The notes beneath the pieces were generated by a model, which ran no database searches, was not told the origin of the DNA, and was given only the letters and a program-made list of their open reading frames with translations. Below, piece after piece: positions 53,594-64,000 of a DNA stretch of 64,000 bases. The position numbers were made by a program, and so were the translations under genes. The stretch lies in the NCBI GenBank assembly GCA_034687125.1, contig JAQGBZ010000072.1:62001-126000 (forward strand). The letters are read 5' to 3'. The number at the start of each line of letters is the position of its first letter. Position 1 is the stretch's first letter. Source of the DNA: Neelides folsomi (Eukaryota; Arthropoda; Collembola; Neelipleona; Neelidae).

Positions 53594-53875
53594 GGTCATC
53601 AGTTGGGAGCTCAGCGATCGCCGCATGACATCCGTCGGTCGGACGGAGATGGAATCCACGTGTCTGCTGCGACGAACATGCATGCCGCGGCCACTGCCGC
53701 TGGATTCTATGAGAGCAACCGTCGGGAGTATACAATTAGACGAGGAGATGTCCTGGTCCCTGCCGGCCACGTCTCAATCGATGGGCAAGATGGGCTCGTC
53801 ATTCACAACGCCATAGCGATGGACGATGGACAGGTTGGTGCCGCTACCTCTCCGTTTTTCATGCCACAGATGATG
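53594..53875 (+). CDS. TFAP2: AP-2 transcription factor, exon 3
   Basis: Follows a 78-bp intron with acceptor TTGTTTACAG. It encodes 94 residues in phase 0, starting GHQLGAQRSPHDIRRSDGDG. The segment YESNRREYTIRRGDVLVPAG lines up with the conserved RRDY...RRxDxLL block of AP-2 proteins, and the later IDGQDGLVIHNAIAMDDGQ with the region after it. The exon may end at ATG|GTGAGG (53875) or at CAG|GTTGGT (53833). Both leave in phase 0, so the 14 residues VGAATSPFFMPQMM may be optional. This part links the activation domain to the DNA-binding domain. Confidence 0.9.
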
Positions 53876-56138
53876 GTGAGGGCATCAGGAGGGTTTAACC
53901 TTTTCATCTCCATCAGTTAAAATTAATAATTTATTTAGAATTTTTTACCCTTTGCCCCCCTTCATCTTTGGTTTTTATTATATATAAAATAAAGATATTT
54001 ATTTTATTTTTATAATGAATTTACCTAAACTGCTTTTGCTTAGATAAATTGCTTTTATCTCCTATTGTTTGCAATATCATTTACGCCTCTTTGGTTATCC
54101 TTTGCATGATCAATTGAAGTTATGAAACCATTTTTGATTCTTAACTATTTTCATTTGTTAGGGTTCTAAAATTTAAAAAAAAATTATATGCCTAGGTCAG
54201 GTACGACAGAGGTCCTGAGAAAATAAATGGTATCTAATTGGATCAATTTGTCTCAGAGATGCAGGTGAAGGTATCTTTGTTAAATTACTGTGAGAGGAAC
54301 TGTTATTTGAGCTCTTGGTTCTTTTTAATCCCATACTTCATCCATTTCTCCAGATTTAAGCTATTAGAGCTATCTCTTTTTTTATTAATTTAATTGAGAT
54401 TGAATAAGGTAGATTTGCTCTCTTTGTTATTTAGGATATGATGATATGAAGAATTGGGCATTGAATTAAGTGAATGAGTATGGGATGAGAAGCATATATT
54501 GAAGGATCTATTCTCTGATTTCATTTTGTCACGTATTAAGAAAATCGTTTTTCCCTTCTCCAAGAAAATTACATATTGTGGTGCCGGAGTGATTTGGATC
54601 TCTTTTTAGAGAACCATCTTATTTGTTAAACCTAAGTATGAGAGACTCGGATGAGAAAAAAGTCGTAATAGAAGGAAGCGGAATTGTAAATTACTCCCGA
54701 TCCTAGGGTTAGGTTAGGGGAAGAAATGAATTTCCGATGAGGATAATAAAGAACAAAACGTGATATTTTGGCTTCTCCACTCTCCCAACCTCATTCCAGA
54801 TGAGGTTTCACTCAGACAGACTTGAATCAAGTGGAATGATGAAATCTCTCCATCTCATACCATTAGTTTGCCTCATTTGTTAAAAAAGGAGAGCGGCGGT
54901 CATGGAGCCGAGAAATGTTCATGAGACACACATTCCATTAAATTGTTATAAGTTCCTCTCGTCTCTCAAACACTTACGAAGATGATAAAATACACAATGG
55001 AGAATTAAGTGAAGAATACGAGTTGAGAAGAGAATATATCACAATTTTTTTGTTTTAAATCCTTAATAAAGGACGAGAGACGATTAGACCATTAGGAGCT
55101 GGGTGCTAAAATCTATGTAGTTTTTCCACATTTCAATGTCTTTTTTCCCATCCCTTTGTAAAGTTGAAAGATTTCCTCGCGCCTCATCCCCCCATGTTTC
55201 GAGACAATTTAAGTTAAACCCAAAGTTAATTTATTCTGCTCCCTTTTAGGCAGAATTTTTGGATATTCAAAAGGGAATAAATAATTAAGGAGATATTTTT
55301 AATCGATTGACCTCATGTAAGTTATTGTGTTATATCTCTTCGAGCGAATATTTGAAATGAGGGATGAAGGGGTTGAATGAAGAGAATATTATCTAGGAAT
55401 CACCCTCCGCAACCCTTGAAAATGTCAAATAAAATTCATTCGAGGGGATTGAGTCATTATTGATCTCGATATGCGTTATGCTATAATGCTGTTGAAATTT
55501 ATAGCATGATCTCTTTTAGAGGAATTCCCGAGTCTAGGGGTGAAATCCTGGGAGAGATTTAGAGATGAGTTGATATAGAGGCATAAATGCCTTTCTCGTA
55601 ACTCTATTGTACACTTGTACAGATATGAAATTATTATTACAAGAGGTTCTCATATCTTGTTATCAAATGTGCATGAACCCTTGACTGTTCTCTAATAATA
55701 TAAACTTGGGGATGTAATGAGAATTATTTATGGTTCAATTCACATTTCAAAATGTATTTATTGGGGGGTGAATCGTAAAATATTATGACGAGAGAATTTG
55801 AGAACTTTTCTCTGTCTTCTCCTTCTTACACATAGTAAATAGGGGATGAAGGGGGTGAGTCTTAATTGGAACATTGGTTGTGTGAGATTACTAAAAAGAG
55901 GGCTTACTTAATTTGTTAAGATGTCGTTTATGAAGGGAACATGATTTTATGACACTTTTTAATGTTTATTTTGACTTAAGCACGAAGTAATTCATTCATC
56001 CACGCATTTCTCCTCTTTATTAAAAAAAAGCTTCAATGTTGTGAATAATTGCTTGCTTGCCTATTATTGGGAGCCTTAAAATGTTTTTTGTTATGAATCA
56101 TGTCAAATTCTAAATCTTTTCTTTTCTTCAATTTATAG
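53876..56138 (+). other. Intron 3 of the AP-2 gene
   Basis: Begins GTGAGG and ends at the good acceptor TTCTTCAATTTATAG. AT-rich, with no further coding exon or recognisable repeat. Confidence 0.75.
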
Positions 56139-56196
56139 AACAATGTGGAGGAGAATGCAACTACGTACATCACTGCAGACATTCCGCTCCTCAAAA
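56139..56196 (+). CDS. TFAP2: AP-2 transcription factor, exon 4 (58 nt)
   Basis: A small exon with a strong acceptor (CTTTTCTTCAATTTATAG) and donor (AAAA|GTAAGC). It reads NNVEENATTYITADIPLLK plus one base, leaving in phase 1. That base (A) joins the GT at the start of exon 5 to make Ser, giving ...[13 protein letters not shown]. The sequence corresponds to the acidic, Asn-bearing linker before the DNA-binding domain of AP-2 proteins (compare the VEDANNSG-type stretch ending in a Lys-rich turn). Phase agreement on both sides makes this assignment secure despite the short length. Confidence 0.85.
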
Positions 56197-59100
56197 GTAA
56201 GCAAATTTTAAAAATTTCGCATGTATGAACTTGCAATAAATAAGTATAATCTTGCTATAAGAAGTCATAGAGGAAGAAAAATGAGGAAAGAAACGAAACG
56301 AAAGCAATAATCATATTACTTATTCTTCGTGGTATATTACACGACACAATTTGAGATTCCTTGTTTGGGAACGTTTTGTCAAGAAAGCGTGTTGGGATGA
56401 GGAAAGGTCGGAGATGGGATAAGTGGCTTTCATTGTCACACTCTGACAAAAAATGTCTTCCTTGACCTTTTGACGTCCACGACAATGGGTTGAATGGAGG
56501 TAGAATGAAATACTCCGACTTTTACATATAAACGAATGGAGGAAATTACTCATTTCCTCACAAAGGATTTGTAATGGAATTGATACGGGGGTAAAAGTGT
56601 CTGGAGTTGAAATGTTAACCATTCTTTTATAATGTGTGTGAGATACAATTGAGAGGATCATTTCTTGGTGTGTAAACTATCGAAAAACGGACACAAGTTG
56701 GTTTCCCTATCAAATCCTTTATCATTTTCATTCTTCATCCCTACAACAAGACATTTGAGAGACTTTTGACTCTCCAATAATCAAGGAATAGGTTAAAGCT
56801 CTTATACACAGACTGCATGTTGAAAATGGGGGAATTTTAACAAAGAATTTCCTTAAATTCTTTATTAACCTCCACAGCCTTTTGAGCCCTCTTTCTTCAT
56901 TATAAGCTGGAGTGAGGTCATAATAATATGAAAAGAGAATTTGAGAAAGCTTTTGAAAACTTCCCTTAGTTTTATTAGCATTTCTGAGATGCCAACTCTC
57001 AAACTTCTCATTTAATCCGAATATAAGAAGGGACGAAAATTAATATACATTTTCAAGATGCTACTAAAGCTATGTTTTTAATGTGTTCATACTCATCTCG
57101 TATGTTTTCAACAACATGCAATAAAATGCTTACTTATTTCAAGAACTTAACTCGAATCTTTGGTTTATTCATTATATATTATTTAGTAACTATTATAATA
57201 ATTAGCCAAGAAATGCTGAAATTTTTTAATTTTCTAACACTTCCATTAGTAGTTTAATTTGCAGAGAAAACAATTTAATTTTTTTAGCGAAGCGAAATAC
57301 TAATAGGATAAACTCATTGTTGTTCTCTCTTTGGAATTCTTTTGGAACATTTTTCTTCGTCGTATATTTAATATTGAAAATTTAATTGGAGTTGGATGGG
57401 ATTCAAATAAGATTCCTTTATACAGATAGTAATACATAATATGCATGCTTTATAATAAGATACCTAACTCATTGTTTCAAGATTCGTAGATGAGGGGAAT
57501 TTAAGGCTCATAGGGAAGGGAAAGAGGGAAGTAAAAGCCTTGTCATTCCGTTGATGATTCTCAGGTGAGGGATTTGTGATAAGAAGAGATTCATCTGGTG
57601 ATGAGATGCACGTGGGGGAATGAGATTCCTCTGTACACGATGTCATCTAGATTACGAAGACCATTAAGAATTCAAGTAGCGTGGTCAAATTCACCTCTTC
57701 ATACCGCCCGGCTTTTCATCCTCATTTAACGGATTGTGGGACTCCTGTCGCTCTGGTCTTAACTAACATTAATATCATCTCTATTCACAAGAATTAACTA
57801 TGGACATTCGTGCACCTACTATATCACATTCACACTTCATCCCATATTTTATTCTCTCATTTCCAAAGGAGTCCAAATTGAACAAGTATTCCAACATGTG
57901 CATGGGGTGGTTAAAGAGAGTTGCATAGCTCGAGCGCATTATCATTGATTCGTGGATGTCATATTTCATTTTGAGCTAGGTCTTATAGTAAATTGATTGA
58001 ACTTGAATTGAAGAACTAGTTACGAAGTAGACAGAATGCTCATTCTCTGATGTGTTGGTGAACTTTTAAGCTCATTAAATCTAAATTTGAGAGTTGTTAC
58101 AAATTGGCATTGCGGATTAGATTCCTTCTCCTATGTTTTCATGGGTCATTGGAAAGTCCGTCGACGGAGGTTATCCCTCACACACCCTTTTTTATTACTC
58201 AAAAATGAATTTGCATTTATAGATAAGGTGGGGAAGGCGATGAAGAATTCATATTAAAAGTAATGGGAGGAAAAATAATAAGAGAAATAACCATCGTTTG
58301 AGTTCCGCATATGAAATGATGGTTCTTTACTCATGTGCATTACGAGTTCCCGGCTGGGACTATTCCTCGGGTATATTCAACTAGAGTCATTGAGTAAAGG
58401 AAAGACTTGATTTGACGATAAACTCGTTTCGGATCAACTTTATATAATGCACATTACATTAAGCTCGCACATTTACACTCCATGTTATCGTTGTATAATG
58501 AAACATTCTGTGGTCATTAATCCTCCATGGCCTTTTTGTATAATCTGGATTTAAAATGCGGCGGAGTGAATTTTGAGAAGGTAAAGAACTCCTACGGATG
58601 AATACCGAGATGTCTAAGATGTGCACTGCACTTGTAAGTTATGCATAAAATATTGTGGAAATTCTAAAAGCTGACGTTCTAAATATGATGGTTCTGACGT
58701 ATTTACCCTACAAGACCAAATAGAGTTTTTAAAAGAAAGAATTTGAGAGGAATTCAAGTAATTAGTGAGATTGATGAACATCTCGCACCCTTACGACTCC
58801 CTCCGTTGTTATTTGTTATAAAAGGAGATTGAGTTGTGAGCAAGTTTATTAGCGGACCTTCATGAGGTTTCCCCGTAGAAGCCATGTAAATGTAAACATG
58901 TTAATTTCTTCTCTTCTACGGAGAGTCTATTAAGAAGAGCTTATGATGTGTCAACGAGGGGGAGGTTCATCATATTTAGGAATAAAGATTTGGAGAGAGA
59001 GGAAAAGAGGTTCTCTCGAGGTTCGGATAGATTATCCCATCATGTTCAAACTCGAATTTGGTTATAAAAAAGATGTTTGGAGAAAAATACTGTTTGCGAT

Positions 59101-61526
59101 AAATAGGGAGTTTGGGGAACTATCTGCATAGCAGTCCCTCTCCTTTCGTCCTCGGTGTTTATCTCTGTCGTCGAACTGCCAAACTCGGTTGAAGTGAGAT
59201 GCCTCTTCGGAGCGGGACAATGGGAGAGGAAATTGAATCGGGGAGTTGTCTATCCAAAGGACTATTATTCAATGGGACGTATCCCAACCTCCGCTCTTCA
59301 TATTCATATCAGAGGCCCGGGCTCTCATCTACTTCCCATTATGACTCCCGCTAACACCAACGCAAGTGAAAATCATTCAAATTTTCCTTCACCTCACAAA
59401 TGTATTCAAATTTTGGAACTCATACACGCACTGATCTTCATCGGGAACTTAAAACTTATGGAAGGATTTCTATGAAGATCGAACAATTTTCAATGAACAT
59501 ACTGGCTAAGAGATGAGGAATGATAATGATCTCTATTGGGGAATATGGGTTTTTAGATTAAAATTTCATAACTATTGAATTCCAATTCTTAATCTTTCCC
59601 ATCTTTCATTGAGTCGTTCTTTCGGAATAATGGAGAAAAAGATTTATTCATTTTACACTTGATATTTTTACTTTAAATGTTTACCCTTTGAATTTATATT
59701 TCCATTTTTCCATTTTATAATGATAAAGCATTGACATTTTTTAGACTTATAAAACTTCATATTTATTTTATATTTGATTTGACTTTGCAAATCCAAGCAA
59801 ATCATATTTACTACCTATAAATGTCCCTGTACTAACAGTATGTTGTCAATGTTTGAGTGTTGGGTGATCATCCCCATATGCAGTGAAGTAGGTACATTCA
59901 GAGGAAGATATTTAGAATGGATCAATGGATAATATTTATTGAGTTTATATCAAGTGTTTGTATGTGAGAGAAGAGGTAGGTTGGGTCTGTGTCCATCATT
60001 GAAAAATGTCCATGTAATAGAGCGAGATGGGGATAAAGGGGAAGCCGAGGTATTTGCATTCGATAGAGGAGAATGACTCCGAATTGATGGTAAGGATGAA
60101 TCGTCGGAATGAGGAGGGTTTGGAAGGGAGGATGAAACCTCGGCTTCTTAATTGAAATCGCCTTTTGATACCGATCAGCTCATCGTGAAGGCGTTGAAGT
60201 CTCAAAGGGTCTTTTCAATTATCGACTATTAAGAGCTTCTTCATATTTACTTCTACATGGAAAATGTCACTCACTCCCTTTGAGACGGTTGTAAGTAGGA
60301 ATGTAAGTTTCGGGCTCTCCTTTTTCATCCCTCTCTTGCACTTGTGGAGTCTCGGGAAAAGGAGAAACATCCCCGTCGTTCCTCCTATTATACGTTGTAA
60401 AGACCAAGAGTTATCGCCCATCATCCCCCACGTAAGAACTACGAGGATGAGAAACTTGAACCTTACCATTTATGAGGGAAAAGGAATAAAAGGAATTATT
60501 ATTGGGAGAGTGATTTAAGAGGAGGAGGAGAAGATGACTCCAAGACACACGGGGTTTGCCTATCCAAACTCCAGGTTGGATTTACATTTAGCGAAAATGC
60601 CACTTGGCTAATCCGACTCCTTTACGACATGGTTCACCGTGGCTTATACGACGTAGACATTGGGAGAAGTGTATAATGTTCATTTGAGAGGGCCATGAAC
60701 CATTGGTATTATTTACCGTGCAGACGTATCATCTCCTCTCTTCGCCGTTTTTTTCCTAGTAAAACAAATGAGGGTTCTACCTGAACTCTCCTCTCTCCAC
60801 TCACATTCTGAGAGTGAGGGAGAGAGACGCGTAAATTTGTTTTCTTTCAATCTCTTTTTTTACTTTTCCTCAGCCCTTGTGTATCTAACGAACTGGCCAT
60901 CCTATATGCAAATGAAAGACCAGCTGAATGGACCAGTGAATATAATAATAATAATAGTGAGATTCGAGATTCGGATCCTCAATTGTCTTGGAATCTATTA
61001 GGGAGGTAGTGGAGATAAGACATGAGAATTCCTTTTATCCCTTACGACCGCTACTGCGTTCCTGACTTCCTAATTATTACCTTCGAGTTGCAATTAGATC
61101 CTATGAGTCTCCCAGTCTCCGACACTCCAAACTCTTTCCATATACATCAAATGCACATTTTGGTCTTTATAGATTTAAATAAAGATACATTATACATGCT
61201 ACTTTGTTCAATTTCAATCCTGTATATAATAATTAATAGTAATTTACCAAGATAGCCTATGATTTGTATTATGCAGCCTTTGTGCCAACGATGCCTTAAA
61301 TAATATTTTTCCTTATTAGCTTTAAATATTAGGAAAGATTTTGAAAAGCTCGCAAGTTTTTATTTAGCAATTTCAATTGAATTGATCTTGGAGAAATGGG
61401 AATGGATATAAAATTCCTATTTAATGAGTTAGAGCATGGTGGGGTTGATAGTGTTCACATGTTATTGTGTATTTTATTGTTCTTTGATTCGCGTTAGGAT
61501 CGTTTGTCTGGAGTCAAGATAACTTC

Positions 61527-61543
61527 ATCTCTCAGTGAGAGAT
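61527..61543. repeat. 17-bp palindrome centred on TCA-G-TGA
   Basis: ATCTCTCA-G-TGAGAGAT is perfectly symmetric. It shares its centre with the palindrome at 10375-10391 (CTCGATCA-G-TGATCGAG). No TATA box lies at the expected distance upstream. Confidence 0.6.
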
Positions 61544-62229
61544 ATTTATTAACGATACGATGTAAAAAAACTGAAGAGAGATGAGGGAGTTATTCTGCAG
61601 ACTTAACTTTGATAAAGAAAGACGGCGACATTTACGACTGACGCTTACGAGCTCGATTAGTAATTATTATTTGAGACGGGGCTCTTACCCCTTTCGCCGC
61701 CATTTGATCATTATTGATATGACAGGGAATACCTTTGCTCACTCTGTGAGAGTCCCGACGAGACCCGGTCGGCTCTCCAACAACGACCGGTTTCATTCCA
61801 CGTATTTAATTATTCTCTCTTTTCTTAATTCCTAATTACTTGATTACACACATGGTCTTACATTGTTCTACGACGAGGTAACAAGGGACGAGTTTATTCT
61901 TTCACATTCTGTTGTCTGTTATTTTATTATTCACAAAAAAGTATTATGACCGTAAATGTGAATTATGATTTTCTTCATTGGAATAACTCTGAATGGTGAT
62001 CAGATTCATCACGCAAAGAAGTACCTTTTGTTCTTTGTGTACTTTTAGCATCTCCTCTCTCATGCAAATTAAAAAGTCCCGAACAACTATGCCAAGTTTT
62101 TATAAATTAAATGGAAAGGGAAAGAAAAATTCCATTGTTGGCAACACTATTGGGCTCCATGGGTAAAGTGAGTGAAAGAGGGAGGGTGGGTTTGATTACA
62201 ATCTGAATGCTGAGCTCCCGTCCCGGGCT

Positions 62230-62263
62230 TATTTAAAACATTCCCCCAAATCCTCCATTCATC
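62230..62263 (+). promoter_or_regulatory. Possible promoter of the acidic alternative exon
   Basis: TATTTAAA at 62230-62237 lies 27 nt before CCATTC (62255-62260), which resembles an initiator, and the ATG follows at 62288. No DPE is seen. The CT-rich stretch 62251-62281 could instead be a splice-acceptor tract ending in GAG at 62285. Confidence 0.35.
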
Positions 62264-62287
62264 CCCCCTTTTTCCTCTTTTGGAGCG

Positions 62288-62477
62288 ATGAGTGAGAGCG
62301 AAGGAAGTGACGCTCCCGAATCAATCGGGAACGATGACACCGAGACAGAGGAAGAGAATTTAGACATGAAACCAAATATTATTATTGAGTGGACTACCAA
62401 CGATATTCTTGGTGAAGGGAGAAATAGAGGTGACGACGATCCCGATGACAATTTAATAGAAGACGATGAAAACGAAG
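62288..62477 (+). CDS. TFAP2: Acidic alternative (first or cassette) exon of the AP-2 gene
   Basis: ATG in a fair context (GCGATGA) opens 63 codons plus one base, ending at donor GAAG|GTTCGT in phase 1. The peptide (MSESEGSDAPESIGNDD..., PNIIIEWTTNDIL, ...NLIEDDENE) has 24 Asp/Glu and only 3 Lys/Arg, with Trp, Ile and Leu embedded, the style of an acidic activation domain. Its G plus the GT of exon 5 makes Gly, so it reads ...[14 protein letters not shown] into the DNA-binding domain. Used as a first exon it would replace exons 1-4. Read as a cassette from a GAG acceptor at 62285 it is also in frame (phase 1 to 1, with a Thr at the junction). I know no such exon in other AP-2 genes. Confidence 0.55.
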
Positions 62478-62912
62478 GTTCGTTTTAGCGACAACACTTT
62501 AAAATGGTTTCAAGTTGAAATTTAAAACTCTTATTTCATAGATATTGATCTCATTGTTCTCAAAGCTCATTACATATTTTAATTAATTTTAGCTGGACTC
62601 ATGGATCTTTGTAAGACAACCTTTTTACTTATTTTTTAACAGTTATCATTGAGGGTTAATTTTACTAATAATAGGTTCTTCACTAATAGTAGTTTAATTA
62701 ATATAGATGTGTGGTTTAAAGAAGGTATATTATTTAAATGAATCTCGTCAGTTTAACCTCAATGCCATTGCTTTCGTTTCGTTTCGAATGTCATCATTTA
62801 TAATCCATTATGTGAGTTTGGAAATGTTTCTCGACAGATGTGCTTTTACAAAAAATGTCAATTCAATTATTTTAAAATTTAAACTAATTAGGTTCGTACG
62901 GAATTATTTTAG

Positions 62913-63108
62913 GTATGAAGCCAAGAGAAGGCAAAGATATCGTGTTGGGTGGAATGGCAGCTCCAGCCGATGTGTTCTGCAGTGTTCCCGGTCGACTCTC
63001 CCTCCTCTCCTCCACGTCGAAATACAAAGTGACAGTGGGAGAAGTTCAACGAAGGCTTTCGCCACCGGAGTGCCTCAACGCTTCCCTCCTCGGCGGAGTC
63101 CTCAGAAG
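62913..63108 (+). CDS. TFAP2: AP-2 transcription factor, exon 5 (start of DNA-binding domain)
   Basis: Acceptor GAATTATTTTAG and donor AAG|GTACAG bound a 196-nt exon (phase 1 in, phase 2 out). After [19 protein letters not shown] it encodes [20 protein letters not shown], then [20 protein letters not shown] and GGVLRR. This is nearly identical to the opening of the conserved AP-2 C-terminal domain, which carries the basic DNA-contacting region and, further on, the helix-span-helix dimerisation region. The boundary after GGVLRR corresponds to the exon end known in vertebrate AP-2 genes. The rest of the domain (expected to begin AKSKNGGRSLREKL) is not in the window. Identification is certain at family level. 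The paralogue cannot be told. Confidence 0.97.
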
Positions 63109-64000
63109 GTACAGTTTTTATTAAAATTACTTATCTTACCACCTCCAGGAGTCCGTAATAAGTAGAGTTTCTCCTGCCAAGAGATTATTTACGGGCTCCT
63201 TTTTTAGATTCCTTTTGTTTCGTGCTTAATTGACGGGAGGAGTATGTGTGCCCATTAATTTCATTTTGAGCTACAGAAGGCAGAATTTTAATTACTTAAG
63301 TTTGATTAATTAAATTTTATCATTTATCATTTTACACCCAAAGTCCATCCAAGCAATTGACACGACAAGACAAGGGGAAATAAATAGCTACTTTCACACT
63401 AGTCTTCCTTTGTATGCGAAGAGAATGACAAGGTCTTATACGAATACAAATGAAAGAGGATTATGTACTTAGGAACATTATGAACCGTCAATAATCTTCG
63501 TCTCATAATAGTTATTACTGGTTAGATGTATTTTTGAGAAACATTAAGGAATGAAGGTAAAATGAGTAGAAAAGATAATTTATCAATTCTTAAGTAGGAT
63601 GAAAAAAAGGAGTTTGAGTGATTTTCCAACATTTGTTGGTTCATGTGTGAGAAATGTCAATGAGTTTTATGAACAGCGGCGGTTCTTTCCAATGACTCTT
63701 TCCAAGATGAGGGTGAGAGAGGAAATTGTATACCAAATGGAGAAGGAACCTATGATTAGACCCAAGCTCAACCAAAATCCACCCATCATTACAATCAAAT
63801 CCTCTCCATCATCATTAACATCAATATAGGCGAGGTTTGTCTATGAATATACCTAATCACTCTCATCTCACATCCTCTCAATTAAGTCCCAAACAACAAC
63901 GGTCTTTTGATCATTAATACAAAATATCCTCTTTCTATAAGAGCATTTAAAGGGAAGATGTTTATAAAGAAATTAAGAATGAGGAAAATTAGAGGAGAAA
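63109..64000 (+). other. Intron 5 of the AP-2 gene, incomplete
   Basis: Starts with GTACAG and continues past the window edge. The open frame at 63599-63829 does not resemble the next AP-2 exon and is most likely chance. Confidence 0.8.

Larger units (their letters stand above)
56197..62287 (+). other. Intron 4 of the AP-2 gene (upstream part)
   Basis: The intron runs from GTAAGC at 56197 to the acceptor at 62912 and hosts the acidic exon at 62288. Within it are inverted arms CCGTAGAAG/CTTCTACGG near 58873-58914 and a 17-bp palindrome at 61527-61543 (ATCTCTCAGTGAGAGAT). Open frames such as 59155-59475 are not splice-bounded and match nothing known. Confidence 0.65.

Noticed and set aside
59155-59475. 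106-codon open frame in AP-2 intron 4
   Set aside because: No splice-site pair and no similarity to AP-2. It would break the phase-consistent exon 4 to exon 5 join.
63599-63829. Open frame after exon 5, considered as the next AP-2 exon
   Set aside because: It lacks the expected conserved continuation (AKSKNGGRSLREKL) and a suitable acceptor.

Overview
The window is AT-rich, intron-rich eukaryotic DNA, almost certainly from an invertebrate animal. The one recognisable gene is the 5' half of a transcription factor AP-2 (TFAP2) family gene on the + strand. Its activation-domain motif (DFQPPYFPPPFP followed by DPYSQLN) and the start of its DNA-binding domain ([14 protein letters not shown]...) are unmistakable. 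The spacer composition and arthropod-type core promoter motifs (TATA, TCATTC initiator, AGACGT DPE) suggest an arthropod, perhaps a crustacean. The species cannot be settled from the sequence alone.

Layout. (a) 1-1.55 kb: the 3' end of a minus-strand gene of unknown function. Its last two exons (277-479 and 11-136) are well supported by splice sites and matching phase. A further exon is possible at 1110-1211, and a YY1-type box lies at 1536-1547. (b) About 1.6-45.4 kb: no recognisable gene. This stretch holds several perfect short palindromes or hairpins and GC-richer islands around 14.2-15.2, 27.2-29.3 and 43.5-44.9 kb. It looks like the large regulatory flank typical of a developmental transcription factor, although no conservation data are available here. 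(c) 45.4-64 kb: the AP-2 gene. Coding exons are at 45485-45916, 53270-53515, 53594-53875, 56139-56196 and 62913-63108, and every junction is phase-compatible. The gene runs off the right edge; most of the DNA-binding and dimerisation domain lies beyond 64000.

Two features inside the AP-2 locus deserve attention. First, a highly acidic exon at 62288-62477 begins with its own ATG and ends in phase 1, exactly as exon 4 does. It can splice in frame onto the conserved exon, predicting an isoform in which an acidic region replaces the normal PY-motif activation domain. Second, intron 1 contains a textbook TATA-Inr-DPE core promoter at 47795-47856 followed at once by a consensus GTAAGT donor. It looks like an unrecognised internal promoter for an alternative AP-2 transcript or a non-coding RNA.

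No transposon protein, tRNA, rRNA, CRISPR array or viral element was recognised. Most open frames in the window are chance frames.
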